Assembly: GCA_023053575.1 (NCBI GenBank) | Contig: JAKZAP010000016.1 | Location: 5,018,046-5,082,045 of the forward strand | DNA: 64,000 bases | Reading direction: 5' to 3' | Source of the DNA: Branchinecta lynchi | Lineage: Eukaryota; Arthropoda; Branchiopoda; Anostraca; Branchinectidae | Shown: positions 33,085 to 43,366 of the stretch, piece after piece | How the letters are laid out: each line of letters begins with the position of its first letter | Numbering within the stretch: the stretch's first letter is position 1 | Program-made: the position numbers and the translations under genes | The notes under the pieces: model-generated | What the model saw: only the letters and a program-made list of their open reading frames with translations | What the model was told of the DNA's origin: nothing | The model's database searches: none

Positions 33085-34095
33085 AATTTTTGGGATCCCA
33101 AAACGTAAGTGGAGGGAGACCTATGACATCGCAAAAGTTGTCCGTCTGTCCGTCCGTCCGTCTGTAAGCACGATAACTCTGGAAGGGAATGAGATATTTT
33201 GATGAAACTTGGTGTGAGGATTCTTTGGTTCGTCAGACCAGTCGAGTTCGTAGATGGGCTTTGTAGCCCTACATTTAGGGGTGGGGAGGGGGTTCAAATT
33301 AAGGGGCAAACAAAATATTTTGAAACAGCTAATGTGATAGTCGATTGTGGGGTAAGAAGGCATGCTGAGCACGATGGTGAAAACCATTTTGTCATCGGAC
33401 AAGTAGTTCGCCCGGAATCCGGCCAAAACCGGAAAGTTTGTTAAAAGTAAAAGTGTCATTTGAAGTTGATTAGATGTTCGATTTAGGGGTAGGAAGACAT
33501 GCTGAAGACGATGGTGAAAACTATTTTCTCGGCTAAGACAAGTAGTTCGCCCGGAATCCGGTCCAAACCGGAAAATTGCTAGAAGTTAAAGTTTTATTTC
33601 TAGTTGATTAGATAACCGATTTAGGGGTAGGAAGAGATGCTGAACCCGTGTGTGACAATCATATTTTACCCGGACATATAGTTTGATCGGAATCCGGCCG
33701 GAGTCGGAAAATTTGTTATAAGTTAAATTTTTATTTGAAGTTGATTAGATGTTCAGTATTGGGGAAAGGACATACCCTGAGTTCGTTTTTTCAGCTTTCT
33801 TTTTTCGCCGGACAAGTAGTTCTGGAGTTCGGCCGAAACCGGGATATTGGCAGAAGTGGCAGGAAGTTTTCGTCAAAACAAATGTGACTTATAGGGGTAA
33901 ACACACATGCTGAATCCATATCTGAACTTGGTTTTCTCAGATTATTAGCTATTTGGCCTTAATCTGTTTCTGAATTTGAATTGTAAAAATGTTCAAGGAG
34001 TCTGGCGATGACTGGATCTGGCTAAGACACGACCGAGTTGTCTGGATTAGATATTGAATTTTTGGGATCCCATCGAAACCTTTGGTCTTGTTGTT
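33085..34095 (+). mobile_element. Family A repeat element, copy 6 (complete)
   Basis: Well-preserved head (TTTTTGGGATCCCAAAACG, TATGACATCGCAAAAGTTGT), microsatellite CCGTCTGTCCGTCCGTCCGT, box GATGAAACTTGGTGTGAGGA, polypurine block, four or five core units, and tail ending TTTGGGATCCCATCGAAACC, TTTGGTCTTGTT. A good reference copy for the family's ends. Confidence 0.85.
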
Positions 34096-34591
34096 CAGGG
34101 TTTCTGAGAAAAATTTAGCGATGAAGGATATTTAAGTTTTGGCAAGTCGCAAAAAGGAGTCAGTATTCCATTTCCTGTTTCTTCGTTCTGAGTAAGCCAA
34201 ATCCATATATAGCTCTTACTCCTTATCCACCTACTTGTATTTGGGGCTGTCCGGACTTATTGAAACCTGTCCGAAGCCTAGAGATCACATCAACTCTCAT
34301 GAAGGTTGAGCCACCTTTGATCTGGTTTGTCCGTCGCTTCTGACTCAACACGCAAGAAGAAGACTCCCGATTTTGTGTAATCCAGAATTTAGCCAAAGAT
34401 GAATCAAGAAAGACAAAACTCTCACGCCCTAACAACTTCTCAGCTTTTCTGTGGGGTGGGTGTGGGGGATAATAGGTACAAGTAATGGGAGAGTATTCCT
34501 TAAAAGGACTGAAATCTGATACTGTTCTGTAATTTTCCTTCTCATTGTCAAGCGCCATCACCCGTCTGACTATTTTCGATTTTCTTTCACA
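34096..34591. other. No gene recognised
   Basis: The minus strand has a 112-codon open frame (34561-34223) with no motif I know. Not repeated elsewhere in the window. Confidence 0.3.
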
Positions 34592-34918
34592 GTTGTTTTC
34601 ATGCTTTTAATCAATCAATCAATTTATTTAATTCGTGATATTACACATCACATAATAAAATTACGCTAACACAGGACATTTCTTTACTAAATATATACAA
34701 TCATTTTAACCATTCGGTGGCTCGGGGCAATAATACAGTCGACGGAAAAGTCGGTAGAAATGGCCGGAACGGCATTCTGCTTTCTCAAGAATTGCCTTTA
34801 AAAGTGGATTTTCGGAAACTTCTACCCTTGCAACAAAACTAACTATCGCTTTCCGTCTCATAACATCAAAAGATTCAGTTTCGTTTTCTAAAAGCATTTC
34901 ATTTTTTGAAAACATTTG
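34592..34918 (-). mobile_element. LINE 3' end with (ATTG)n tail, minus strand
   Basis: On the minus strand an open segment, 34915-34706, includes SFDVMRRKAIVSFVARVEVS and ENPLLKAILEKAECRS, with the basic/hydrophobic character of a non-LTR RT C-terminus. It is followed by a short UTR and a tail reading AATAAATTGATTGATTGATT on that strand. 5'-truncated. The clade is not assigned. Confidence 0.5.
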
Positions 34919-34964
34919 ACTAGCTTTGCTCTCGAGCCAAATCTTATCTTCCTGTGGAGAGCAT

Positions 34965-35952
34965 TTTTTGTGCCATATACCGATCTCTTTTCGGTCGCCT
35001 GTCTGTCGGTCTCTCGGTCTACTCTTCTCGAGTTCCTTTTGTTTATTTAATTAAGAATGAACTGAAAATATCAAAGTCAGGATACTCCCAGAACCAGAGG
35101 TGCTAGGACGATGAAACGGCAGAGACATCAGGCTGAACAAAAAAATGTTCACTTTCCCGATCTGATTGGGGAGAGGGGACCTGGAATCTTGAGGTATGTT
35201 TAAGTTTGAAACGGGTGATATTTTCTTAATGAATCTTGATATTTGGAACGGCCTCATGTCTCAGATGTCACACTTCAAGTCCGGACCGGATCTGATGATT
35301 GTGTGGGGAGGGGGGGGGGATCTTATGATACGCTTAGCGTGGGGCGATCGGAATGATACTTGGTGGGAAGAACTAGCGCAAGCCCTAGATAAATCATGGA
35401 AAGAACCGGACCGGATAAGAGTAACCTTAAAGTGTTCATCTTAGTACAAAAAATACTTTTGAGCGAAATATACATTTTCATGATCCCCATGAGCCCATGA
35501 TAGTTTTCTAGCTCCCTTAAAGTGCGCGTCTTAACCGCAAATAAAGTGAAGAAAAACTTTTGAGCAAACGATACATGTCATGATCCACGAGGGCCCACAG
35601 TTATTTTTTTTCAGGGGTTTTGCTTACAAGTGAATTCCTTAAAGTACAAAGAATAATTTTGAGCAAAATATGCATTTTCGTGATCCCGATGAGCGTATCA
35701 TCATTTTTGCCTCAAGAATTCTGATTACAGCTGATATTTTAGCGCTCTTAAAGTGCGCACCAGCATAGCCAAGTTCAAAAGTAAAATACTTTTTACCAAG
35801 CGATACATTCTCCGGATTTCCAAGGGCTTATGATCATTCTTATCTCAAGGGTTTTGCTTAAAAATGATCACAACAAACCCGCGAATTGGCAAATTCCTAC
35901 TTTCATCCTGTGACCTAGCCTTGCAAGTGCCATATGAGCTTCTAGCTCTTGC
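34965..35952 (+). mobile_element. Family B repeat element with an internal 90-120-bp tandem
   Basis: Head: GTGCCATATACCGATCTCTT, microsatellite GCCTGTCTGTCGGTCTCTCG. Middle: one standard B core unit (35195-35415). Then four degenerate units marked by CCTTAAAGTG at about 35425, 35515, 35637 and 35747, each with a GATACATTTTCATGATCC-like block. Tail: CAAGTGCCATATGAGCTTCT, AGCTCTTGC, the family terminus. The second tandem is specific to this copy. Confidence 0.7.
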
Positions 35953-37393
35953 TACAATTAAGCCCGCCTCTCGCGTCGTTTGTGATTGGTCAGACTGTAT
36001 TATGGACTGGCGGACTGCACAAACTAATCAGATCCAATGTTTATTTGCGATGTAAGCACATTGTACGAGTAAATGCATAAGAAATGACTTATTTTCTTCC
36101 GCGAAATTTGAACTTTAATTCAGCAACTGTATGCTCGCGGTGGGAAATTTGCTCTTCCTGTGCTCTTCAGTGAACCTTTAACGATCTAATGTCCCTATAA
36201 TAATCATATTCTATAATAATCATAATCGTATTCTTAATAATCATACGTTTAGCTCTTTCAGTTGGTTTGGGAAGCTTAACAAGGCTATGAGGTTAGCTGA
36301 AGGGTTTCTGTTTGGTATTTAGCAATTGTTCAGTAGTTACACCGTATGTGTTGCTTCCGTCTTTGATTCTAGAATATTTATACAGTTTTTGATTATATCA
36401 CGTAATATTATTTTTTTTTTTTTACTTTTCACACACTAGGAATTGATGGAGTACAAACCAGAAGAAATCCAAACACAGATAAAATCGCGCTAAAAAGAAA
36501 GAAATCACACTTAAAAAGAGAACTTAATCACAGTATAGGCTACGGATTTGAACAATACAAAAAAATGCAATCTTTTGGTACTCATGGCCCCCCTGTTTGC
36601 AACAGCTCATCCAGTTTTGGAATCGGGTCAGCAGTCCTTACTTTTTTTTGTCATTTAGGGATTTCGCGTCGTAGACCGTTTTGCGTACTTGAAATAAACG
36701 TGTTTGTTAGCTTTGTTTTGTAGCAATAGACCTGCAAGGTGTTGGGCAAGTTTTTTTCTCAAAGCTTTTCCTCTTCTTGAATTCGAAATTATCTCTGTGG
36801 ACTTACTTATGGGCGTATCGGTCGTTTTCACCATACATGTAACTTCTCGATATTCATTATTATGGTCTCTATATGGGCTGGTTCTTTGGAGCCTTGGGCG
36901 ATGGATGACGTTTCGAGTGAATGTTGTTTTAGTAAACATATGTGGCTTGAACTGCTAAGTTCGGTTTCGTGTCGTTTTGGGAGAGTTGAAATTTGGTGCT
37001 AATCTATGATTTGAAGGAGAACTATTGAATCCCTGCGCGTCCAAAGCAAGCTAAGCTGGAATTGGAACGAGTCAATAGGAGGTTTGTCATAGGGCTGCTT
37101 TTTGAATCTTGAGTGCTCAAGTTGGTTCCTTGCCAGGAAGAAGTCCCGAACGGACACAAAGAAGCGTTAAACGTGCCTCTTCAGAAGCAGCAGACTGACC
37201 GTTCCACTCAGTTGTGAGATTCTTCGGTCACCCATTAGACGTCTGCTAAAGAAGAACCAATATAATTTTGGTAGATATTCGTTCAGGCAAGCTGACTGCG
37301 AACCATATTCGACGGTGCAAAACGGATAAGTCTTTCCAGCTAGTATGAATACTTGTCGGCATTTCTGGGCTATTGGAGTTCCTACTTGGAGGA
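35953..37393. other. No firm gene; unassigned small ORF and a partial P-family terminus
   Basis: The minus strand at 36939-36655 has an open frame rich in Lys/Arg (SRRGKALRKKLAQHLAGLLL, then a stop) preceded by a plausible acceptor (CTTAGCAG). It could be a terminal exon, but I do not recognise it. At about 37282-37335 there is a partial short-retroelement terminus (GGCAAGCTGACTGCGAACCA). Confidence 0.3.
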
Positions 37394-37538
37394 TAAAAAT
37401 TCCTTCAGCCCAAGGTGACTGCGAATCATATTTGATAGTGCAAAACGGATACGTCAGCTGAATTTTATTGGATCTATATTTCGACGCTTCTTGGCAAGGG
37501 TCCTCTTCAGGCTCAAAACCGCTCAAGTTGGAAAAACG
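37394..37538 (-). mobile_element. Hammerhead short retroelement, copy P5 (145 bp)
   Basis: Flanked by an imperfect 11-bp duplication, TACTTGGAGGA and TACTTGTGGGA. Starts ATTCCTTCAGCCCAAGGTGA, CTGCGAATCATATTTGATAG, then CAAAACGGATACGTCAGCTG and the reversed hammerhead motif, ending CTCAAGTTGGAAAAACG. Same subtype and length as the copy at 63820. It has a single arm and no inverted duplicate. Confidence 0.65.
37471..37514 (-). ncRNA. Hammerhead-like motif in P5
   Basis: Minus strand: core CUGAAGA and GAAA intact, helix III AUAU palindrome intact, cleavage-site base A. Helix II (GG-A-CCCUU with AAGCGUC) has one mismatch and one G-U pair. Helix I is weakly paired (GAGC/GAUC). Confidence 0.45.
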
Positions 37539-38663
37539 TACTTGTGGGAAACACTTAGGACTTACCCGTTTTATATTTTATATATAATATAATTTTTATT
37601 TTTGTATGGTCGGGAATTGCTCCTGGTGAGGAGAGATTTGGTGGTTCGCTAATTAAAGATTTGCGAAAGAGCCTGTTTTCCCACAATCGTCAGAAGTTCG
37701 TCACACATTTTGTTTTTGTTGGGGGGCGGTTGGATATTTTTCCCATCGAATCGTTGTGCAGATTGGAAGATCAATAAGGCCACTTCTCTCTCTTAAGAAA
37801 AATTGAGTGACAACTTACTTCCGGATTAGTTTTGGCTATACCCTGAAAAGAGGACTTTCTCTTTGTGCTAATAAAAACAAAATAGTAAAAAGTGAACTAA
37901 TTTGATCTAATTTACTAATTAGACCCAAGCTTTGATGCTAATTAGAAAAATTAAAAATAAGAAGTGAAGTTCAGTGTAAAAAATTGAACTAATTAAATTT
38001 AATGAAGCGTTCCGAAAAGGAGATTGATATTACAGTCATGTTATTAGTAGAAGCAGGCTGCTTTTCTAGTTCTTTAACGGTGCCATTTCCTTCGTCTTTT
38101 TGCGATTGAAGTCAACTAATCATGGGTCAGACTAATGACTAATGATTACTTCCTTGAGTTTTCCTAAGAAGGCTTTGAGGGGTCGTTTTTTTTTGCCTTT
38201 TCTCATTGGTGTCAGAAAAACTATATTGGCTTTTCGGGGCTAGAGAAGTCGTTGAGCTTTTCTGAGTAAATACGTTTTATAGATATCAATGAGCAAAAAA
38301 AAAAAAGCAAGTCAGACCCTGTCATGGTTCCTAATGATTGTTTTAAGCGGAACGTTACGCGTTTATACTATCTTGACATGACCTATGGCGTGTGTATATG
38401 AGTGACTAAATTTTACCCAAAAAAGCCCGTGGGCCATGAAACAAAATAAAAGACACCAGAAAAGAAAACCCTAACCCCAGAATACGCTGTCGATGCTCCA
38501 GAGCCTGCTTGAGGAACCTCTAGAGCTGATGAAGGTGCCTAAGATTTATTTAACTCCGTGCAGTCTTGATTTATGGCCTCTTGTTCGAAGACAAGAACAA
38601 GAAAAGCAGGATCTCTGTTCTGGCATATTTATCCTTCTTCCTCCTTGACAAATTTCCATATTC
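37539..38663. other. No gene recognised
   Basis: AT-rich, with A and T runs (for example 12 A at about 38296). No repeat family or coding signal seen. Confidence 0.3.
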
Positions 38664-38997
38664 GCACTGTCAGAAGTTTCATAACAGACAACACAAGGAT
38701 GCGCGGTTTCAACAGACGACACTCAACCGACAACACTTGGGATGTAATCTGTTGTCGGGACAAACGTTATGCATGAAATTTTATTGTTGTGAAATGATAA
38801 CAAGCATTACCAGGAAATTCAGCAGGTGCTTTTTGGTGGTTTTCGGCTCTTCCTGGCAATGCTTGTTATGCGTAACATATCATGCAGAACGTTTTTCGCA
38901 ACAAAAAATTAGGCTACATACCAAGTTTTTTCTGTTGAGTGTTATCTGTTGAAACCGCGCATCCTTGTGTTATCTGTTATGAAACTTCTGATAGTGC
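38664..38997. mobile_element. 334-bp foldback element
   Basis: Outer arms of about 65 bp are near-perfect mirrors: TCAGAAGTTTCATAACAGAC and AAGGATGCGCGGTTTCAACA on the left, TGTTGAAACCGCGCATCCTT and TCTGTTATGAAACTTCTGA on the right. Inner arms (ATAACAAGCATTACCAGGAA / TTCCTGGCAATGCTTGTTAT) are also mirrored, so the whole element is one long hairpin with a 20-30-nt centre. The 128-codon open frame across it is a by-product of the palindrome. Confidence 0.75.
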
Positions 38998-39922
38998 TGA
39001 GCCTTATTTTGCAACGTTAACATATCAAAGGCTTGGGGCTAAAGGCTTTTCTGTAGTGCTTCCTCTTATTTGTTTCCGTTTTCCCAGAATTACAATCCCC
39101 CCCCCTAAAACTCCCTTCTTTTGTGTTCATTTCCCCCTAGAAAAGAGGCTGTTGTGCCGTATATTTCCCATGAAATAATCGTACTGAGAACTGCATAGAA
39201 GTTTCATTTCAACATTTTTAGCTCACATTTAAGGTTACATAGTTCAAGGTTGGATACCCCTTCTATTATGTGGTACTGTAAGCTATGCTAGGGTAGCCTA
39301 AGAGTAATAATTGTTCTTCTGTAATAATTGATACTGGTGAATTGGGGAGAAGCACTCTGAGAGTTCTTGCATGTTGAACCACTGTTCATGTCTGATAGGA
39401 AACGATTTCTGAAACGCAACTTTTCTAACCTTCTCATACAGGAAAGTCCGCGTTTTCTTGGTTTTGAATCGGTTAAAAATATAAGAAAGCGATCTTTGAC
39501 CACAGGATAATCGCCCGTTTTTGAATAAACCTAAAACACCCTGAAAATTGTTGTTTTCCCCTAGATTACCCTGAACCCCTAGATTGAAAATAAGTATAGG
39601 GATATTTTACCCTAAAATTGGGTAATCTCCCAAAAAGTGGAAGCACTGCGTTTCTGCAGTGAGAAAAGCCACCTCTTCCGTGTAAGCACCATCAGATTTA
39701 ACACCAGGACGCTCAACTTCACTACATAAAACTTTAGGACTGTCTTGTTTCAGGCAGAGTCTTAAAGTGTTGTTTCTTTAAAACATAATAACTGCTCCAC
39801 TTATAAAGCACCTGCTCCACTTATCGAAATTATGTCATAACCATACATTGACGGAAAAGTTCAGAATTCAAGATACAAGTGACACCCTTTTGGATGTTTC
39901 GTCATCGCTTTCAAAAATTATG

Positions 39923-40078
39923 GGCGACAGGGCCCAACCAGCACACTACGTCGTCCACTGTTTCCTGACCGAAGATTAAAAATTAAGTGTCTTTTTCTGT
40001 GTTTTGTTTACTTTCTTCATTTCCTCCGCTTTCGAAATGGCGGGTCATAAATAGATTACTTACTTACTTACTTACTTA
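39923..40078 (+). mobile_element. LINE 3' end with (TTAC)n tail, copy 2
   Basis: Collinear with 21611-21782: AGGGCCCAACCAGCACACTA, GTTTCCTGACCGAAGATTAA, TTTCTTCATTTCCTCCGC, then a TTAC microsatellite. Only the extreme 3' end is present. The stretch 39000-39920 before it has no recognised gene. Confidence 0.7.
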
Positions 40079-40766
40079 ATATTAAACATGGCTTACAATG
40101 TTACTTAAAAACAAAAATGTGATTTCAAAATGTTAAAACGAAACTGTAGCACTTGAAGATAATATCCAGAGTGCTATGCGCTTATCCTTATAGGGGGTCA
40201 CAGTGTGGATTGGTCATTTTTACTTTCTGTCCGATTATCACATTGCCGTGAAATGCAGCCGTTTGTTGAGTTGACACTTCTTAAATGTGCGGTTAAGGTT
40301 TCGCAGGCAAACTGGATGTGGTTAAGTTTATCTGGTTTCCGTATCAGTTGCTCTTCTATGGTCTACTGAATTAGTGTTCGCTCATCTGGATGAAGCAACA
40401 GACAAAATAGTTATTTTGTGGTTGGATTTTTATTGACTTTTTTTGCAGAATTGGTTGTTCTGTTGGATGTTCTAGTCGAGGTTCGTATGTAAGCTTGTTT
40501 AGTATGCAATACATTTTTTTTAGTTATTCGTTCAATGACGATTCGACCATACGCCGTCTCAAACACAAAATACAATAATTCGCAGCTGCCCCCTGGCACC
40601 AAGTAGTGTTTATACTAAGATGTTGTAAGATCATTGACGACTTTAACCTCACCCGTACTTCGAGCAAATTACACACGACTTCAGCTGTTTTTGGACCTCT
40701 CCAGTCCCGGAAGACAAACCAGTCAAAATTTACATAAATTTAGTTATTGTTTTGTAAATTACCTTT

Positions 40767-40944
40767 CAAGGCCGTATCCAGGGGGGGGGGGGGCTTAGGG
40801 GGTTGACCCCCCCCCCCCCCCCCCGAATCATACAAAAATACTCATTTTGTAGGCTTTTCCCTCTGATTTATGTATTTTTTTGTACTTTTTTGTGAGACCC
40901 GCAGGCAACCCCCTCCCCGAAATAAATTCCTGGATACGGGCCTG
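40767..40944. mobile_element. hAT-like MITE with C/G-run core (178 bp)
   Basis: Ends CAAGGCCGTATCCAGG and, mirrored, CAGGCCCGTATCCAGG, typical hAT-like termini. The core is a run of about 12 G, GCTTAGGGGGTTGAC, then about 18 C. Flanks share CCTTT, but an exact 8-bp duplication is not clear. Confidence 0.6.
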
Positions 40945-41561
40945 CCTTTATCCCTCGCTCATCATCTTATAGGGATAACTACCTGATCAAGAAAAAACCC
41001 CGAAAATCATGGTTTCTATTTCATTCGTAGTGAATGGTCAGTTTGGCTTCAAACCTTATATTCGTCAAGTGATACGTCGTGTAAAGACCAAAACGCGCCA
41101 AATGTAAAAAATCATCGTAGTGTCAGTAGGGGAAATCAGGTTGTCGGGAAGAAGAATGGACGGATATATTACGACCAAAACGCGACACGCGTAACAAGTG
41201 TCAATAAGGAAATGAAGCTTCTCGGGAATAAGAATGGATGGAAGTCTTACGGAAATATGGATATGACGGCTTCTTTCACACACAACTTATCCCCATTCAA
41301 AACATCCGTTACGCACTACCAATACTCGACCAAATGCTAATTCATATTGCAATATAACAGGGAATAACCCGTCTATAAGCGGAATGCACTTCGTGTCAGA
41401 ACAGTTTTTGGCCATTAGAAAACGACCAAAGACCTGATTTCTAAAGCGAACTGGTAGATGGCGATGCGCCTCGTACGGCCTTGCAAACCATCTATCAAGT
41501 TTAGCTTTAAACTGTGCCGGACAAAGTTTTCGTACGATGATGAAAATTGTATCATCGAACA
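40945..41561. other. Unique sequence interrupted by a LINE insertion
   Basis: Forms one pre-insertion locus with 42407 onward. The minus strand carries a 110-codon open frame (41619-41287) with FDDTIFIIVRKLCPAQFKAK. I do not recognise it, and in the reconstructed locus it closes shortly upstream. Confidence 0.3.
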
Positions 41562-41572
41562 GAACGATTTTT

Positions 41573-42395
41573 CTAACCCGACTTAGTGCCTTCTTTTTAT
41601 CGTGAGTGTGAACTTGCAAAACTAACTCTAAACCCGCAAAAGTGTAAAGTGATTCGATTCAACCCGCTGAAAAGTGAATTCAATGAGCCTGATTCTATAT
41701 TTAATATGGTTAAGAGTCATACTTTGTTGGGTGTCACTTTCACCGAAGATTGCAAATTCAGTGACCATGTTTGCAACCTCGTGAAGAAAGGGAACGCTGC
41801 ACTCCAGTCCATCACGACAATGAAGCGATTTGGATTCGGTGTCGAATCTTTGAAGTTAGCTTATGTGACATACGTGCGACCGCTACTGGAGTATGCCTGC
41901 CCAGTTTGGGGACCCTTTGTGCAAAGAAGCATACAACATAAGGAAGAGATTGAATCACTGCAAATCAGAGCGTGCCGCATTATGCTAGGGCAGAAATACA
42001 ATGGTTACGAAGCTTCCCTCCTCCTATTAAGACTTGAGCCACTCCATGTCCGCCGGGAAAATTTAATTTTACGTTTTGGTCGATCAATCCTTGCCAGTGA
42101 AAAACACAGAGATATTCTGCCCGATCTAGCACCGGTGACAGGACGGACACGGCATCAAAATCTCCTTGTGCCAGTTAAATGTCGCACAAACCGGTATTCA
42201 AATTCCTTTGTACCATATTTTACTGAGAAGATTAACAAAAAACAAGTGAATTCTAAGTGATCTATTTTCTTTTATCTAATAATTGTATATATTCAAGTAT
42301 TTTACTCAGTTATTCAAGTATTTAAATGTAATGGTCGACGTATTTAGTGCCATGTCGGCGCTACGAGTTGAATCAATAAACATATCTATCTATCT
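41573..42395 (+). mobile_element. 5'-truncated LINE insertion with 11-bp target duplication
   Basis: Flanked by GAACGATTTTT at 41562-41572 and 42396-42406. The insert starts inside RT-coding sequence, ends with ATCAATAAACATATCTATCT and an (ATCT)n tail, and is 823 bp long. 5' truncation, target duplication and a 3' microsatellite tail together are the signature of target-primed reverse transcription by a non-LTR retrotransposon. Confidence 0.85.
41576..42260 (+). CDS. Non-LTR reverse transcriptase C-terminal part (one uninterrupted frame)
   Basis: Reads without a stop for about 228 codons. Visible blocks: RECELAKLTLNPQKCKVIRF, which follows the catalytic YxDD in this family; LLGVTFTEDCKFSDHV; LKLAYVTYVRPLLEYACPVW (thumb region); IESLQIRACRIMLG; LEPLHVRRENLILRFGRSIL; and a C-terminal RTNRYSNSFVPYF block shared with the LINE end at 3020. 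The catalytic fingers and palm and any endonuclease are missing because the insertion is 5'-truncated, so it cannot make an active enzyme. The intact frame means the insertion is fairly young. CR1/Jockey-like by its C-terminus, not firmly assigned. Confidence 0.85.
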
Positions 42396-42406
42396 GAACG
42401 ATTTTT

Positions 42407-43110
42407 GCTTGGCTCTGAATTTTTCGCCGAAATCGTCACTTGCTGCTCTTAGGCCTTTATGGCGTCTTATTTTATATAAAACTGTTTCAACCAAAAATGA
42501 GCAGAGTTTCTTATCGTCTCTGTTTTCTTCCGATTATTGCTTTCTAAAATTGTAAGTGCTTACCCACTCCATTCCGAATTATGTTCTTTGTTTGATTGCT
42601 CCGTTTCACTTTCAAGGATTTTTATTAATCCGTTTCTTCTTCTCCTGTTTGTTTGGGTAAAGGGCTTAGAACCTCCGGCTATTTCTAGAGTCCTCCGTCA
42701 TCTGTGACAGCTCACACGGTGTTCGCGAGTCTTCAGTTCCAAGTGTAAACTCCCACTGAGGCTCCGTTCTGTCCCGGAACTTCGGATTTTAATTTTTGGA
42801 TATGACATTGGTGAATTTTCTGTTCAAAAAGTAAGTTTTTGAGTAGTCTAGAAAGATATATACTTGGATAGTGGGTTAATTTTTTGCTTCTGTAGTTCCA
42901 GATGTTAGTGGGACTGGCGAAATTTGATGAATAGTTTGAAATGGATTTAAGGGTTACGTTGTGATTATCAGTGATTTTTCAGTGGCAAAATATTGATTTT
43001 TAGGAAAAAAAAAAGTGTTCAGCCAGCCTTGACAAAATATTCGATAGGATTGCGAGTTTGTGCTTTGAACTTCCAGATATAGCCCTAGGCTAGTTCTGGC
43101 AAACTTTTGC
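42407..43110. other. No gene recognised
   Basis: Right flank of the LINE insertion. Unassigned, AT-rich, with no repeat family seen. Confidence 0.3.
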
Positions 43111-43122
43111 TGACTACCAAAA

Positions 43123-43354
43123 TTTATTCAAACAATGTTTACAAAGGATACGTCAGGTTTGTTTCCTTCCCCGAAGTAATCATGTTACAGGTTTGTTTCC
43201 TTCCCCGAAGTTGAACCAGAAGATTGACAGCCTGACGAGGACCCTTGCCAAGAAGGGCCGAAATATCGCTGATGAAAAATCATAGCTGACGTATCCGTTG
43301 TAAACATTGTTTGAATAAATGTTTCAAAGTCAGCTTGGGCTCAAAGAATATTTT
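43123..43354 (+). mobile_element. Hammerhead short retroelement, copy P6 (232 bp, best preserved)
   Basis: Perfect 12-bp duplication TGACTACCAAAA (43111-43122 and 43355-43366). The left arm is ATTCAAACAATGTTTACAAA, GGATACGTCAG. The right arm is the mirror: CTGACGTATCCGTTGTAAAC, ATTGTTTGAAT, continuing TTTCAAAGTCAGCTTGGGCT. The body repeats GGTTTGTTTCCTTCCCCGAA twice (43158 and 43192), then holds the intact hammerhead motif. No ORF. Confidence 0.9.
43228..43271 (+). ncRNA. Hammerhead ribozyme-like motif, all core bases intact (P6)
   Basis: Helix I CAGC/GCUG, four perfect pairs (43228-43231 with 43268-43271). Core CUGACGA at 43232-43238. Helix II 43239-43259: GG-(A)-CCCUU, loop GCCAAG, AAGGGCC. 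Core GAAA at 43260-43263. Helix III is AU/AU, two pairs with no loop. Cleavage predicted after C43267 (AUC|G). Type I topology. Such a short palindromic helix III is usually weak as a monomer and more active as a dimer or in circular RNA. Confidence 0.75.
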
Positions 43355-43366
43355 TGACTACCAAAA

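Noticed and set aside
38566..38952. 128-codon open frame on the plus strand
   Set aside because: It spans most of a 334-bp foldback element, and its two halves are sense and antisense of the same arm.
41530..41580. SYDDENCIIEQND just upstream of the RT remnant, looking like the catalytic YxDD motif
   Set aside because: It lies outside the LINE insertion, which is delimited by the 11-bp duplication starting at 41562. It belongs to the interrupted host locus, so the resemblance is chance.
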